Assembly: GCF_001748245.1 (NCBI RefSeq)
Contig: NZ_BDFO01000001.1
Location: 2,440,471-2,504,470, forward strand
DNA from: Oligoflexus tunisiensis
GTDB taxonomy: Bacteria; Bdellovibrionota_B; Oligoflexia; Oligoflexales; Oligoflexaceae
Direction: 5' to 3'
DNA: 64,000 nucleotides
Shown: positions 42,817 through 51,632 of the stretch, piece after piece
How positions within the stretch are numbered: position 1 is the stretch's first letter
Layout of the letters: the number at the start of each line of letters is the position of its first letter
The notes under the pieces: generated by a model
Told to the model about the DNA's origin: nothing
Databases searched by the model: none
The model's input: the letters and a program-made list of their open reading frames with translations, nothing else
Program-made: the position numbers and the translations under genes

Positions 42817-44511
42817 TTAGGGCAGCGTTTTCTTTTGCTCCTCGAGGTATTTCACCAGAGCATCGATCTGCGCATCCGTCAGCTGCTTGAAGCGGCGTGG
42901 CGGCATGGTCAAAAGATGTTCACCTCTCTCCATCTCCACGGGTTGACCCATGGGCGAGATGATTTTGAAACCTTCCTGCTTCAGGCGCTCAGGAGTAAGA
43001 CCGAGTTTGATACGGGAGATCGCGAGGTCGATCTCGGCCTTTGCATTTTGCATGGAGGCGAGATTCACGTTAAAGCGTGAGCGCGAAATCGTCGGATCCA
43101 GTCGTGAGTTGTGGCACTGACCACAGGCCAGCATCAAGGTTTGCTGCGGCGTCATCTCAGGCGCCACGGCAAAGCCCATGTCACCCAGCTGCTTTTGATC
43201 CGTCCGCAGAACATTGCGATGATCCTCGAATTTCTCGAGCGGCACAAGGCCGGCTTTGAAATCCTGGTATTGTTTCGTGAACTTGGCCAGCAGGGAAGGT
43301 TCCGTCACCTTCACATCATGATAAGGAACAGGAATCATTTCACCCGTCAAAACTCGCGCGAAGAGAGCATCCCAGGTTGGGCTGCTGCCTGGTATGGTGT
43401 TATCCTCTGGCTGGTTCGGCGATGAATTTTCCACTTCATTCTGAATTGTGCCCGTATCAAACTCGTTGGGCTGAGTGTTCGAACCATTATCCCGCACGGT
43501 ATCTTCCAGGTTGGCTGGATCCGACGCGCGAATCATAGGACCGGGAATGCCGCCATAAGTTTCGTCGGTACCGTGGGCTGCATAGTAATCATTGATGAGG
43601 TTGATACCCGCCGTGTTATCGCGGAAGAAGTGCGTCCATGGGTTTTGGAGTTCCTGCATCCGGAGCAGTTTCGGTGTGCCTGGGCCGTCGGTCTGGTGAC
43701 ACTGACGACAGTCCACGATGCTGTTCTTGATTTCGTCTTCATGATAAAGCGAAAATTCCGTCCAGCCGGTTTCGACAGCAGGCGTGAGCAATTCACCGGC
43801 ATTACAGCCTTCCGGACGGCTGTTACAGGCCTGTTTGAAACCAGCAAGGAAAAACTCAGGGCCGGTCGGCGTGTTGACAATGATTTCAGCGAACTGTTCG
43901 CCCCGAACAAAACCCATGATCACGTAATTGGGATCGGCCTGGCCCACGGCTGAAGCGCTCATGAGCAGAACGCGAGGGTTGATGGCCGATACGAAGCGAC
44001 CGACGAGCGAACTGGAATGTCCTTGAACTGCAAAGGCCGGGTTGCCTCCGGAGCCGTTATCACCACGTGTTGTCAGGGTTGGGTCCACAATATTGAGGCC
44101 AAGGATGGTTTGGAGTTCGATCAGGCTCTTGGGACGCATGTTCTGCACGCAAAACTTTTGCAGAACAGCATTACTCGCCATGTTGGGCGCGGCGGCAATC
44201 TTCGCGCACACAACTTTCATTTGTTCTTCGCCATGCTTGAGTCCATGCATGGGCTCCTCTTCACTCAACGCGAGGAAAGTTTTGGCATCGCGCTGGGCTT
44301 CTGTTGGAGTCTTGGCGACGATGGGCTCAACCGGCTTCTCCGCGGCGTCCCCGGTATTCGCTGTAGGTGTTGTTGTTTCACCTGCTTGAACGACAGGCGC
44401 CGGCTCTTGAGCCGTCGAATCACCTGGAGTGAAGCGATCCGCTTTCTTAAGAGTACAGCCTATCACGACTGTCAGCACCGAGATATAGACCCATTTACTG
44501 TGTATCCTCAT
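42817..44511 (-). CDS. Cytochrome c-type lipoprotein
   Basis: ATG at 44511 after AGGAGAGG. Lipobox VVIGC (Cys19). An Ala/Thr/Pro linker (about 25-70) precedes the folded part. Two CxxCH haem motifs: CRQCH (268-272) and CGQCH (463-467). The C-terminal end has HLLTMPPRRFKQLTDAQIDALVKYLEEQ, the usual cytochrome c ending with a methionine ligand in TMPP. The middle is unassigned. The N-terminal region contains VVCAKIAAA...KFCVQN, a likely disulfide. Membrane-anchored electron-transfer protein. Not clearly homologous to the cytochromes at 34608 or 38342 apart from the haem motifs. Confidence 0.75.
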   Translation of the reverse strand: MRIHSKWVYISVLTVVIGCTLKKADRFTPGDSTAQEPAPVVQAGETTTPTANTGDAAEKPVEPIVAKTPTEAQRDAKTFLALSEEEPMHGLKHGEEQMKVVCAKIAAAPNMASNAVLQKFCVQNMRPKSLIELQTILGLNIVDPTLTTRGDNGSGGNPAFAVQGHSSSLVGRFVSAINPRVLLMSASAVGQADPNYVIMGFVRGEQFAEIIVNTPTGPEFFLAGFKQACNSRPEGCNAGELLTPAVETGWTEFSLYHEDEIKNSIVDCRQCHQTDGPGTPKLLRMQELQNPWTHFFRDNTAGINLINDYYAAHGTDETYGGIPGPMIRASDPANLEDTVRDNGSNTQPNEFDTGTIQNEVENSSPNQPEDNTIPGSSPTWDALFARVLTGEMIPVPYHDVKVTEPSLLAKFTKQYQDFKAGLVPLEKFEDHRNVLRTDQKQLGDMGFAVAPEMTPQQTLMLACGQCHNSRLDPTISRSRFNVNLASMQNAKAEIDLAISRIKLGLTPERLKQEGFKIISPMGQPVEMERGEHLLTMPPRRFKQLTDAQIDALVKYLEEQKKTLP

Positions 44512-45044
44512 GAACCCTCTCCTGTCCTGCTTAGCTTATGTTGATCCGTCCGAGAGAAGGAATTGCAAGGCCAAGGCCCAAGGCGCCGCCCAGCTAAGTC
44601 TGGAAATTTACGAGCCGTCTTGTGCACAAACGAAAAGGCGTTCATGTCCACAGACTGGAAGAATAAAACTGAGGTGGCGTTCTGGGTTCGATTAACCAGC
44701 TGATATTGCAAGTTGAAATGAGGAGTGCAAGAGGCAACAGTTCACAAATTGGTGGTTGATTTCAGAGCTTATGCTTTAGAGCCTTGAATTAGCAGGGATA
44801 ATTAAGAGAGTGAGTCTTGGGAAAAGCCGTGAGGGCAGGGGAATTGCGTCGCGCAAGGGTACTCTTGCAGCAACCATGCCGGATCTCGTAACAAATGACG
44901 CTTCAGAGCTTTTATGTATTTTTATGAAAAAGTTGAAATGTTTCTCATTTCTTGTGGACAATTGGGGGCAGGTCCGTATACCTGAAATCACTGACTAATC
45001 GATAGAGCCAGCGTGTCCTCTCAACAGGATCGGAGAGAAAGCGC
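44512..45044. other. Long intergenic region without a visible gene
   Basis: About 530 bases between divergent genes. Frames here are short and lack ribosome-binding sites. A CGCAAG...CTTGCA hairpin occurs at about 44856-44871, and GATAAT near 44797 could be a -10 element with a poor -35. I checked it for riboswitch-like motifs and found none I can name. It could hold a small RNA or simply two promoters. Confidence 0.3.
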
Positions 45045-45842
45045 ATGAGATGGATTTCCGGAATTTTTACAGGCCTTCTTCTCCTATTTCCCTTCCTTGA
45101 TACTTTGGACTCCCGCGCTGAAGAAAAGCGAAGTCTGGACGTTGGTTTGATTGAATTCAATTCCCTTGCGACCATCGAAGGCCAGCAGGCGGATGGTCTG
45201 ATCGTGGAATATGCCCGGGATATTCTGTTGGCCGCAAACCTGCCTCTGCAGTATCAGGCCGTTTCCATCGGCCGCTCCCTGGAGCAGCTGCGCAGCAATC
45301 GGCTCGACCTGGTTCTGATGCTTTTTAGAACACCTGAGCGCGCAGCCTATACCCGCTACAGTCGCCTGCCGCTCCTCTGGCTTAATGTTGGTGTTTGCAC
45401 CAGGACGGAACTCCACAAACAACCTTTGGCTTCCTCCAGTCGCCTCGTCCATGTGCGCGGCGCCCTCCTGCCTTCGGTTTTGCGCGATCTGCCGCGTCTG
45501 CCCGTAAGCGGCGAAAATGCCCAGCTGCGCATGCTGCAGATGCTGCTCAAGAATCGGGTCGATGCCATCTACACTCCGAAACCGGAAGCCCTTCTTCTGG
45601 CGGCTCATCAGGCCGGGATCGAGGCCGCGTTGCACTGCTATGAATTCAAAAACATTCGGATGGCGATGCATCTGGGGTTTGCCAGAAATTTGCCAGCTGA
45701 TGTGGTGCAAAGACTGGAAGATGCGCTTCAGAAAAAACTGCAGACGGAATCGTTTGAAAATTTCCTGGAGAGGCGTCTGGCCGAGAACGGCATCGCATCG
45801 CCTCCGCTGGAGTTGATTGATCCTATGGAGATCCTGCCTTGA
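45045..45842 (+). CDS. Periplasmic solute-binding protein, family 3 type
   Basis: ATG at 45045 after GGAGAGA. Signal MRWISGIFTGLLLLFPFLDTLDSRA. The 240-residue mature part follows the SBP_bac_3 plan: DVGLIEFNSLATIEGQQADGLIVEYARDILLAANLPLQYQAV, then RSLEQLRSNRLDLVLMLFRTPERAAY, and KNRVDAIYTPKPEALL in the second lobe. Two cysteines (GVCTR, LHCYE) may pair. No transporter genes are adjacent. Distant in sequence from the similar protein at 5511. Ligand unknown; such stand-alone proteins in this organism may serve sensing. Confidence 0.68.
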   Translation: MRWISGIFTGLLLLFPFLDTLDSRAEEKRSLDVGLIEFNSLATIEGQQADGLIVEYARDILLAANLPLQYQAVSIGRSLEQLRSNRLDLVLMLFRTPERAAYTRYSRLPLLWLNVGVCTRTELHKQPLASSSRLVHVRGALLPSVLRDLPRLPVSGENAQLRMLQMLLKNRVDAIYTPKPEALLLAAHQAGIEAALHCYEFKNIRMAMHLGFARNLPADVVQRLEDALQKKLQTESFENFLERRLAENGIASPPLELIDPMEILP

Positions 45843-45887
45843 CCGGCGCAACGAGTTTCGACTGTTTTCAATGGGCTTCATGTAGGC

Positions 45888-46097
45888 TTAAGCATCCAGG
45901 ATATCCTGGGCCGGTTTAATTGTTACCGGGACAGTTTGAGCGCCCTTCGTATCGGGACTGCCGATACTGGTGAACCACAGCAGATAATTTTCATGACAGG
46001 TGGGGCAGGCATGTTCCTCTTCAAACCCAACCTGGTTGTCTGGACATGCCTGGCGTGGTTCGACTTTGAGAGCCCACTCTTTGCAGCAGCTTTTCAA
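45888..46097 (-). CDS. Small cysteine-rich, probably zinc-ribbon protein
   Basis: TTG start at 46097; GGAGG lies nine bases upstream, with a further GAGGAG nearer. The 69-residue product has no signal peptide and a cysteine arrangement (KSCCKEW, QACPDNQ, HACPTCHENYLLWF) that suits one zinc-ribbon or knuckle, with CPTCH as one half. Codon choice looks coding and the frame ends cleanly 45 bases from the convergent gene. It lies 120 bases after the fibrinogen-like lipoprotein on the same strand, so may be co-transcribed. Function unknown; a small redox or metal-binding role is inference. It is short enough to be missed by annotation. Confidence 0.5.
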   Translation of the reverse strand: MKSCCKEWALKVEPRQACPDNQVGFEEEHACPTCHENYLLWFTSIGSPDTKGAQTVPVTIKPAQDILDA

Positions 46098-46216
46098 CTC
46101 TCCTCGCCTCCTTCCAAAACCTTTTTCGGCGTTCTACTGATTGCAAAAAATAGGCCTTTTTACAGGCCGGATGGCGTTGACATGCATGCTTCGCTGGGTC
46201 TCCTGGGTGGTCTTGT

Positions 46217-47122
46217 CTAGCGAAACCAGACCCGATGAATCGTATGAAATGCAGCCGAATCGCTTCCAAAATCGCATTCCCAGGTATTGAGACCCGCGTC
46301 GCCGGCAATGCTCCACATGACGTCTGGCGCATTGTCGATCGTTCTGCCAAAGGGATTAAAGGTCAGAACGAAATTCAATTGATTGCTGTCGCTGCGATTG
46401 ATATTGCCGGGAATGCTTGCGCTGTGACCCGTCAGCGCCGTAAAACTGTTGCGTACGCTCAGACAATTGCCCTGACCTGTTCTGGCAGCTGCCAGACATG
46501 TGGACTCGCTGGTCTTGAAGTGAACCACGCGCGTGTTTTGTGACGAACGGCAGTAAAAGCGAAGCTCCTTGGCACTGGCAAATTTCGTGAAGAGGACGTT
46601 GCCCGCGTGTCCCCAAAAGAGAGGTTTCGTGGATTCATCCTCACCCAGGATATCACTCCCCAGTAAAGGCAAATTTTCCGTGCGAGCCGCCAGAGCCGGT
46701 GTTGTTCCGCCCTTGTGATTGTAGCTCAGCATCAAAGTCCAGCCGCCGCCATCGGTCTGCATATCGCAGGATGCATCGATGGCCTGACGTGTTTCCAAAT
46801 TTGCGTCCAGGTAAATTTTATAAGGCCCACTCAAAGCCTCGGGCCTGGCTTTTTTGATGGCCGCACAGCTCTCCGGGTAAAAAGGAGCCACTGGAATCGG
46901 AGTCTGTTGGGGACTGGGTGTCTCCTCCGGTTCGGTGACTGCGGGAGCCACAGGCCCCAATACGCTATCGTAAACCTCTACCGGAGGCAGAACGTCAGCG
47001 TCCCCTGTTGAGGAAACCTGTTCATCACCTTGCAGCTGAGGGGCGTCTCCCCCATTGCGACAGGCGCAAAGCAGGAGGATGAGCCAGGCGCTCGTCGCAA
47101 GCGCAGCTTGATACTTTTTCAC
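46217..47122 (-). CDS. Lipoprotein with a fibrinogen-like C-terminal domain
   Basis: GTG start at 47122 after GAGGGA. Lipobox LLCAC. A Pro/Glu/Thr-rich linker (about 25-80) projects the C-terminal domain. That begins SCAAIKKARPEALSGPYKIYLDAN and continues with SCDMQTDGGGWTLMLSYNH, which is the opening pattern of fibrinogen-related and COLFI domains (S/C-x-x-I...SG.Y.I...V.CDM.TDGGGWT). Six further cysteines (YCRSS, TCLAA, NCLSV, ECDFG) provide disulfides. In animals such domains bind glycans or proteins. Bacterial examples are surface adhesion or recognition modules. Here it should be displayed on the cell envelope. Confidence 0.72.
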   Translation of the reverse strand: MKKYQAALATSAWLILLLCACRNGGDAPQLQGDEQVSSTGDADVLPPVEVYDSVLGPVAPAVTEPEETPSPQQTPIPVAPFYPESCAAIKKARPEALSGPYKIYLDANLETRQAIDASCDMQTDGGGWTLMLSYNHKGGTTPALAARTENLPLLGSDILGEDESTKPLFWGHAGNVLFTKFASAKELRFYCRSSQNTRVVHFKTSESTCLAAARTGQGNCLSVRNSFTALTGHSASIPGNINRSDSNQLNFVLTFNPFGRTIDNAPDVMWSIAGDAGLNTWECDFGSDSAAFHTIHRVWFR

Positions 47123-47619
47123 GTTCGTCCCTCGGTGTTCGTTTCCCGCTTTATCGGTTCGTTTTGAGAAAATCTTGAGGGAAAAATGGAAAAAAATTTA
47201 TTGATATCAATTGGTTAAAAAGATGTGGTCGGATCTGTGGGATCCGACCAGACGAATTTTGGGATGTAGGGCAATTTTCTCAGAAGTCATACACAGAAAA
47301 CTTATCGGGTTTTTTGTGCGAATCGTGAGATATTTCTGATTTGCTTTAAATATTAAACCATTGCAGGGGATAATTTTCAATCATGCATACACAGAATATG
47401 TCCGTAGCCTTTGAGAAGCGTTGCAGTTGGCCAGGAGAACGCAGGAGGTCATGAGGGCAGACACATGATGCATTTTCACGGGGAAACTTTCACCAGTAGG
47501 GGCCAGCTGCAACGCAAGTGCGGGGAAAAACCCTGCCCGTCGGTTTTAGCAGGGCTTTGGCCAGCAGCATAAACCAGGATTGGCTGCGGTTGGGGATTCT
47601 GTTATGAACAGGATCACGA
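47123..47619. other. Intergenic region with hairpins and tiny overlapping reading frames
   Basis: About 500 bases. A 9-bp perfect hairpin GGTCGGATC / GATCCGACC sits at 47227-47249, followed on the minus strand by ACATCTTTTT, so it looks like a minus-strand terminator with no visible gene upstream of it. ACAGAATATGTCC (47391-47403) is identical to the core of the palindrome at 5365-5381. AGGAGG precedes ATG 47451, giving a 5-codon frame whose TGA overlaps an ATG at 47465 that opens 35 codons (contains HFHGE and KCGEKPC). A second hairpin, CCCTGC / GCAGGG, is at about 47531-47554. These could form a leader for the PepSY gene. Confidence 0.35.
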
Positions 47620-48357
47620 ATGATTCAGGATAGAAGGCGGATTGTGATGTTTTCCAAAGCAGCGCGGGTTCAGGTCAGAAAGTTTCATCGTTGGGCCGGA
47701 ATTTTGATCGGGATACAATTGCTGCTGTGGATCACAAGCGGGGTTTACTTTGCCTGGGTGCCGATTCAGGTCATTCGGGATGATGATCGCAAGACGGAGT
47801 CAGCCGTGTCCGCTCTGCCGTTGAATCAGGTGGTGCCGGCATCGACTTTGAAAATTCCTGCAAACTTTGTGACGAAAACGCTGCGTCTGGAGCAGGCACC
47901 CGCCGGTCTCTTCTATCGCTTGGAATCCACGGCCGGTGCGGTGGCCGTTTTCGATGCCCTCACAGGTGAACCTGGCCCTCAGCTCAGCAGCGAACGCGCG
48001 ATCCAGTTCGCGATGCAGCAGATTCAAAGCCAGGATAAACCGTCCCAGGTGCAGCTGCTGGAAACCCGAACCGAAGATTACAAAGGTCCGATTCCCGTTT
48101 ATCAAATCCTTCTTCCCGATGTTCGCGGGACCAGGCTTTATGTTGATCCCTGGTCCGGTCGTGTTCTCGCGCGCCGCAATATGTTCTGGCGCGTCTATGA
48201 TTTTCTTTGGATGCTTCACATCATGGATTTCAAGGAGCGCGAGGACTTCAACAATCCCTGGTTGAAAGGCCTCAGTCTCGGTGCGCTCGGTCTTTGGCTC
48301 AGTGGATATTTTTTGATCGGATTGGGACGCGCGCCACGCAGAAAACATCCTGCCTGA
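47620..48357 (+). CDS. PepSY-domain membrane protein
   Basis: ATG at 47620 with AGGA upstream; a GTG at 47644 or ATG at 47647 after AAGGCGG is also possible. Two membrane helices: residues of about 24-48 (FHRWAGILIGIQLLLWITSGVYF) and 222-240 (GLSLGALGLWLSGYFLIGLG). Between them is a periplasmic PepSY-like region (SERAIQFAMQQIQ...YQILLPDVRGTRLYVDPWSGRVLARR). The opening KFHRWAGILIG and the WxLHIMDF segment match the PepSY_TM family, often found beside iron or copper uptake and ferric reductase genes. It precedes the copper ATPase by 185 bases on the same strand. Function uncertain. Confidence 0.78.
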   Translation: MIQDRRRIVMFSKAARVQVRKFHRWAGILIGIQLLLWITSGVYFAWVPIQVIRDDDRKTESAVSALPLNQVVPASTLKIPANFVTKTLRLEQAPAGLFYRLESTAGAVAVFDALTGEPGPQLSSERAIQFAMQQIQSQDKPSQVQLLETRTEDYKGPIPVYQILLPDVRGTRLYVDPWSGRVLARRNMFWRVYDFLWMLHIMDFKEREDFNNPWLKGLSLGALGLWLSGYFLIGLGRAPRRKHPA

Positions 48358-48450
48358 GAACTATTACCAGGGTACGACCCCATCACGGAAAATCATCCCT
48401 TTTTTTCAGATAGGGTCCAAGCCTGCTCGCTTGCCGCCCGCCCAGCCTGA

Positions 48451-48465
48451 ACGCAGAAACTGCGT
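48451..48465. promoter_or_regulatory. Inverted repeat upstream of the copper ATPase
   Basis: ACGCAG-AAA-CTGCGT, a 6-bp perfect inverted repeat, lies about 80 bases before the copA start. It could be a metal-regulator operator. The promoter itself is unclear; TATAGT at 48500-48505 is a candidate -10. Confidence 0.3.
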
Positions 48466-48542
48466 GAAAACAGGTATTCTATCAGTCGCTCGAAGTTTCT
48501 ATAGTTTCCCGAGCTTTTCAGTCTGTTTCCTAGGGAGGTCCT

Positions 48543-50753
48543 ATGGATCAATCTCATCATCATCCGCAAACCCCCATTTTTCAGGGCGCGACAGGTTCTG
48601 AAGACGGTCGAGCCCATGCGTCCGGAACTATTCCAGGCCAGACCGTGTGGGTTTGTCCGATGCACCCGGAAATTCGCAAACCGGCCGCTGGACATTGCCC
48701 CATCTGCGGCATGGCCCTGGAACCTTTTCTGCCTGATACCCAGGATCATACCGAGTTGCGCGCCATGTCCAGGCGCTTCTGGGGCGCGGCGCTTCTGACC
48801 ATTCCACTCCTTGTCGTTGCCATGGGGGATATGCTGCCCGGCGCTCCGATTTCAGCGGCGCTGGGGGCACGAGGCCGGGCCTTGCTTGAGCTGGTCCTGG
48901 CCTCGCCCGTGTGCCTCTGGGCGGCCTGGCCTTTTTATGTGCGCGGCTGGGATTCCCTGGTTCGCAGACGTTTGAATATGTTCACTCTCATCGCTCTCGG
49001 GGTGAGCGTGGCCTATATTTATAGCGTTCTCGCCGCTCTGATGCCTGATATTTTTCCGGCTTCCTTTCGCGATCATGCCGGGAACGTCGCCCTTTATTTT
49101 GAATCGGCAGCTGTGATCGTCACATTGATTCTGCTGGGGCAGGTCCTTGAGCTGAAAGCACGCAATCAAACCAGCTCGGCCATTCAAAAGCTTCTGAACC
49201 TGGCTCCGAAGATGGCTCACGTGGTGACGGCCCAGGGTGCGGAAAAGGATTTGCCTTTGGCTCAGGTTCAGGTGGGCGATCACCTCCGCGTGCGGCCCGG
49301 CGAAAAAGTTCCCGTCGATGGTCGCGTCCTGCACGGAAAAAGTTCCGTCGACGAATCAATGATAACCGGGGAGCCCATGCCGGTGGAAAAAATTGCCGGA
49401 AGTCAGGTCGTGGGCGCCACTATCAACGGGACCGGATCCTTTGTATTTCAGGCGGAAAAGGTCGGTTCGGACACGCTGCTCGCCCGCATCGTTCATATGG
49501 TGGCGGAAGCCCAGCGCAGTCGGGCTCCGATTCAAAACATGGCGGATCGCGTGGCGGCTACGTTTGTGCCGATCGTCATTGTCATCGCGCTTCTCACCGC
49601 TCTGGTGTGGGGGACGATAGGGCCCGAGCCCAGGATGGCCCATGCGCTGGTCAATGCCATCGCGGTGCTGATCATCGCCTGCCCCTGTGCCCTGGGACTG
49701 GCGACGCCGATGTCCATTATGGTGGCCACTGGACGTGGCGCGCAGATGGGAATTCTCTTTCGTGATGCAGCCGCGATCGAACTCCTGCAGAAAGTCGATA
49801 GCCTGGTTGTCGATAAAACAGGGACGCTGACGCTTGGCAAACCTAAACTTGCGCAGGTGGTCGTCCTTCCCGGTGTGGATGAACAGAATTTTTTGAGTCT
49901 CGTGGCCTCTCTGGAAAAAAGCAGTGAACATCCCCTGGCGCATGCCATCGCCTCCGACGCGGAGGAACGCGGCATTCCCCTGCTGCCGGTTCAGGATTTC
50001 ACCTCCATCACGGGTCAAGGCGTGCAGGGCAAGGTCGCAGGTCAAACCGTGACGCTCGGGAACCGGTCCCTCATGGAAACGCTCGCCCTGCCCCTGGATG
50101 CCCTTTGGTCCCAGGCGGAAAACCTGCGGGCCGAAGGGCAGACCGTGATGTTTGCCGCCATCGAAGGTCAACTTGCTGGTTTGATCAGTGTCGCTGATCC
50201 CATCAAGGATACAGCCCGGCAGGCGATTCAAACCCTGCAGGACGATGACATACGCGTGCTCATGCTGAGCGGTGACAGTCGGACGACCGCGCAGGCTGTC
50301 GGACGCAAGCTGGCCCTCGACGATGTGGTGGCCGAGGTGCTGCCGGAGCAAAAGGTTCAGTACGTGGCGCAGCTCCAGAAAAAGGGACAAATGGTAGCCA
50401 TGGCGGGAGACGGGATCAACGATGCGCCCGCTCTGGCCAAAGCCCAGATCGGAATCGCCATGGGCACAGGAACGGACGTGGCCATGGAAAGTGCGGGGGT
50501 GACTCTGATCAAGGGTGATCTCATGGGCATTGTGCGGGCACGCAAGCTCAGCCAGGCCACCATTCGCAATATCAAACAGAACCTCTTCTTTGCCTTCTTC
50601 TACAATGCAGCCGGCATTCCGATTGCAGCCGGCGTCCTCTATCCGTTCTTCCATCTCCTCCTGAACCCCATGATTGCAGCCGGAGCCATGAGCCTCAGCT
50701 CGGTTTCCGTGATTGCGAATGCGCTGCGTCTACGCTATGAAAAAATAAGCTGA
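48543..50753 (+). CDS. copA: Copper-exporting P1B-type ATPase
   Basis: ATG at 48543 after GGGAGG. Instead of MerR-like HMA domains, the N-terminus has a His-rich start (DQSHHHP) and a heavy-metal-binding WVCPMHPEI...[11 protein letters not shown] module (residues of about 35-62). Then eight membrane helices, the actuator TGE (in [10 protein letters not shown]), the CPC metal site (Cys380, Cys382), the phosphorylation motif DKTGTLT (Asp424), the [10 protein letters not shown] nucleotide-binding motif and [10 protein letters not shown]. The last helices carry YNAAGIP and [16 protein letters not shown], the Cu(I) signature. It exports Cu(I) from the cytoplasm. Length of 736 is usual. No copper-responsive regulator gene is adjacent. 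Confidence 0.92.
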   Translation: MDQSHHHPQTPIFQGATGSEDGRAHASGTIPGQTVWVCPMHPEIRKPAAGHCPICGMALEPFLPDTQDHTELRAMSRRFWGAALLTIPLLVVAMGDMLPGAPISAALGARGRALLELVLASPVCLWAAWPFYVRGWDSLVRRRLNMFTLIALGVSVAYIYSVLAALMPDIFPASFRDHAGNVALYFESAAVIVTLILLGQVLELKARNQTSSAIQKLLNLAPKMAHVVTAQGAEKDLPLAQVQVGDHLRVRPGEKVPVDGRVLHGKSSVDESMITGEPMPVEKIAGSQVVGATINGTGSFVFQAEKVGSDTLLARIVHMVAEAQRSRAPIQNMADRVAATFVPIVIVIALLTALVWGTIGPEPRMAHALVNAIAVLIIACPCALGLATPMSIMVATGRGAQMGILFRDAAAIELLQKVDSLVVDKTGTLTLGKPKLAQVVVLPGVDEQNFLSLVASLEKSSEHPLAHAIASDAEERGIPLLPVQDFTSITGQGVQGKVAGQTVTLGNRSLMETLALPLDALWSQAENLRAEGQTVMFAAIEGQLAGLISVADPIKDTARQAIQTLQDDDIRVLMLSGDSRTTAQAVGRKLALDDVVAEVLPEQKVQYVAQLQKKGQMVAMAGDGINDAPALAKAQIGIAMGTGTDVAMESAGVTLIKGDLMGIVRARKLSQATIRNIKQNLFFAFFYNAAGIPIAAGVLYPFFHLLLNPMIAAGAMSLSSVSVIANALRLRYEKIS

Positions 50754-50809
50754 TCGGTCTGAGCGTAGGCAGTCTTTTCCTTCCGTTTCCTCTTTAACTG
50801 GGTGTCCGT

Positions 50810-50815
50810 TATAAT
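50810..50815 (+). promoter_or_regulatory. -10 element of the barrel-protein gene
   Basis: A perfect TATAAT lies 30 bases before the ATG at 50846. The region around 50787-50792 is a poor -35 (TTTCCT-like). A short leader with AAAGGAG follows. Confidence 0.45.
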
Positions 50816-50845
50816 AGGGGAAATCCCTCTACCAAAGGAGACCCC

Positions 50846-51610
50846 ATGAGCTGGAAGGTTTCTGTGCTTTCCGCGTTTCTTAGTGTCGGAATTTTCACCC
50901 AGGTGGCACAGGCTCAGGATACGACGGATGAGCCTGCCCAGACTCAGGACACGGAGGCTGAGCCCGCCCAGGAGACGGCAAAAGCTGCGGAATCGCCAGA
51001 CGCGACCGCCGCAAAGGGCAAGGGCCTTCTGGGGGATTTGCGTTTTGGGCCCAGCGTGGCGCTTGGCCTGCCCCATCCTCTGACCGGCGGAGTGGATCTT
51101 GTGTATGCCGATCTCATTTCCGTGTCGCTGACCGGTGGCCGCTATGGATTCAAGGTGGATGAGACTGAGCTGGAGATTCGGAACTGGGATGCTACGGTGC
51201 GGTTCTATCCTTTCCTGGGCAGTTTTTTCATCGGCGCCGCCTTGGGCAACCAGGGAATTGTGGGCAAGCTTAAAACCGACGTGGAGACCACCACAGCCGG
51301 CGTGACCCTGACCGTTCCCACCACCTTGCGTTTGGAAGTGGAAAGCAATTACCTTACGCCTCAGATCGGCTGGTTTGCCCGCTGGGATTCCGGTTTGACC
51401 CTGGGCTTTGACTTTGGTTATCAGATGCCGTCGGGAGTGAAGTCCGAACTCCAGACTTCGTTTGATAATGTTTCGGCTGCAAGTCAGCAGGCGGTTCAGA
51501 ATTCGGAAGACTATAAGGAGAACAAGGAGGATGTTGAAAAAGCCGCGGAAGCTGTCGGCAAAACCAGCATTCCGTATATCTCGTTCTTCCGTATCGGCTG
51601 GCTCTTCTGA
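50846..51610 (+). CDS. Outer-membrane beta-barrel protein
   Basis: ATG at 50846 after AAAGGAG. Signal MSWKVSVLSAFLSVGIFTQVAQAQ. A Thr/Glu/Ala-rich linker (about 25-60) with repeated DTEAEPAQE-type units precedes the barrel. The rest alternates strands (LRFGPSVALGLPHPLTGGVDLVY, LISVSLTGGRYGF, WDATVRFYPFLGSFFIGAALG, LTPQIGWFARW, GLTLGFDFGYQMP) and ends with SFFRIGWLF, terminal Phe, for barrel assembly. Probably eight strands. A charged helical insertion (SAASQQAVQN...VEKAAEAVG) lies before the last strand. Function unknown. It precedes a frameshifted lipoprotein gene by 22 bases. Confidence 0.75.
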   Translation: MSWKVSVLSAFLSVGIFTQVAQAQDTTDEPAQTQDTEAEPAQETAKAAESPDATAAKGKGLLGDLRFGPSVALGLPHPLTGGVDLVYADLISVSLTGGRYGFKVDETELEIRNWDATVRFYPFLGSFFIGAALGNQGIVGKLKTDVETTTAGVTLTVPTTLRLEVESNYLTPQIGWFARWDSGLTLGFDFGYQMPSGVKSELQTSFDNVSAASQQAVQNSEDYKENKEDVEKAAEAVGKTSIPYISFFRIGWLF

Positions 51611-51632
51611 TTAACCAAAGGAAAAACACACC

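Noticed and set aside
44800..44900. Possible c-di-GMP or other riboswitch (hairpin CGCAAG/CTTGCA)
   Set aside because: Apart from a short hairpin, the conserved positions of known classes could not be found.
45896..45909. Palindrome CCAGGATATCCTGG
   Set aside because: It lies within the 3' coding end of the small cysteine-rich gene and is explained by its codons (AQDIL); no promoter is nearby.
47421..47460. Possible cobalamin-riboswitch B12 box (GGCCAGGAGAACGCAGG)
   Set aside because: Only part of the box matches, and the other conserved riboswitch elements upstream are missing.
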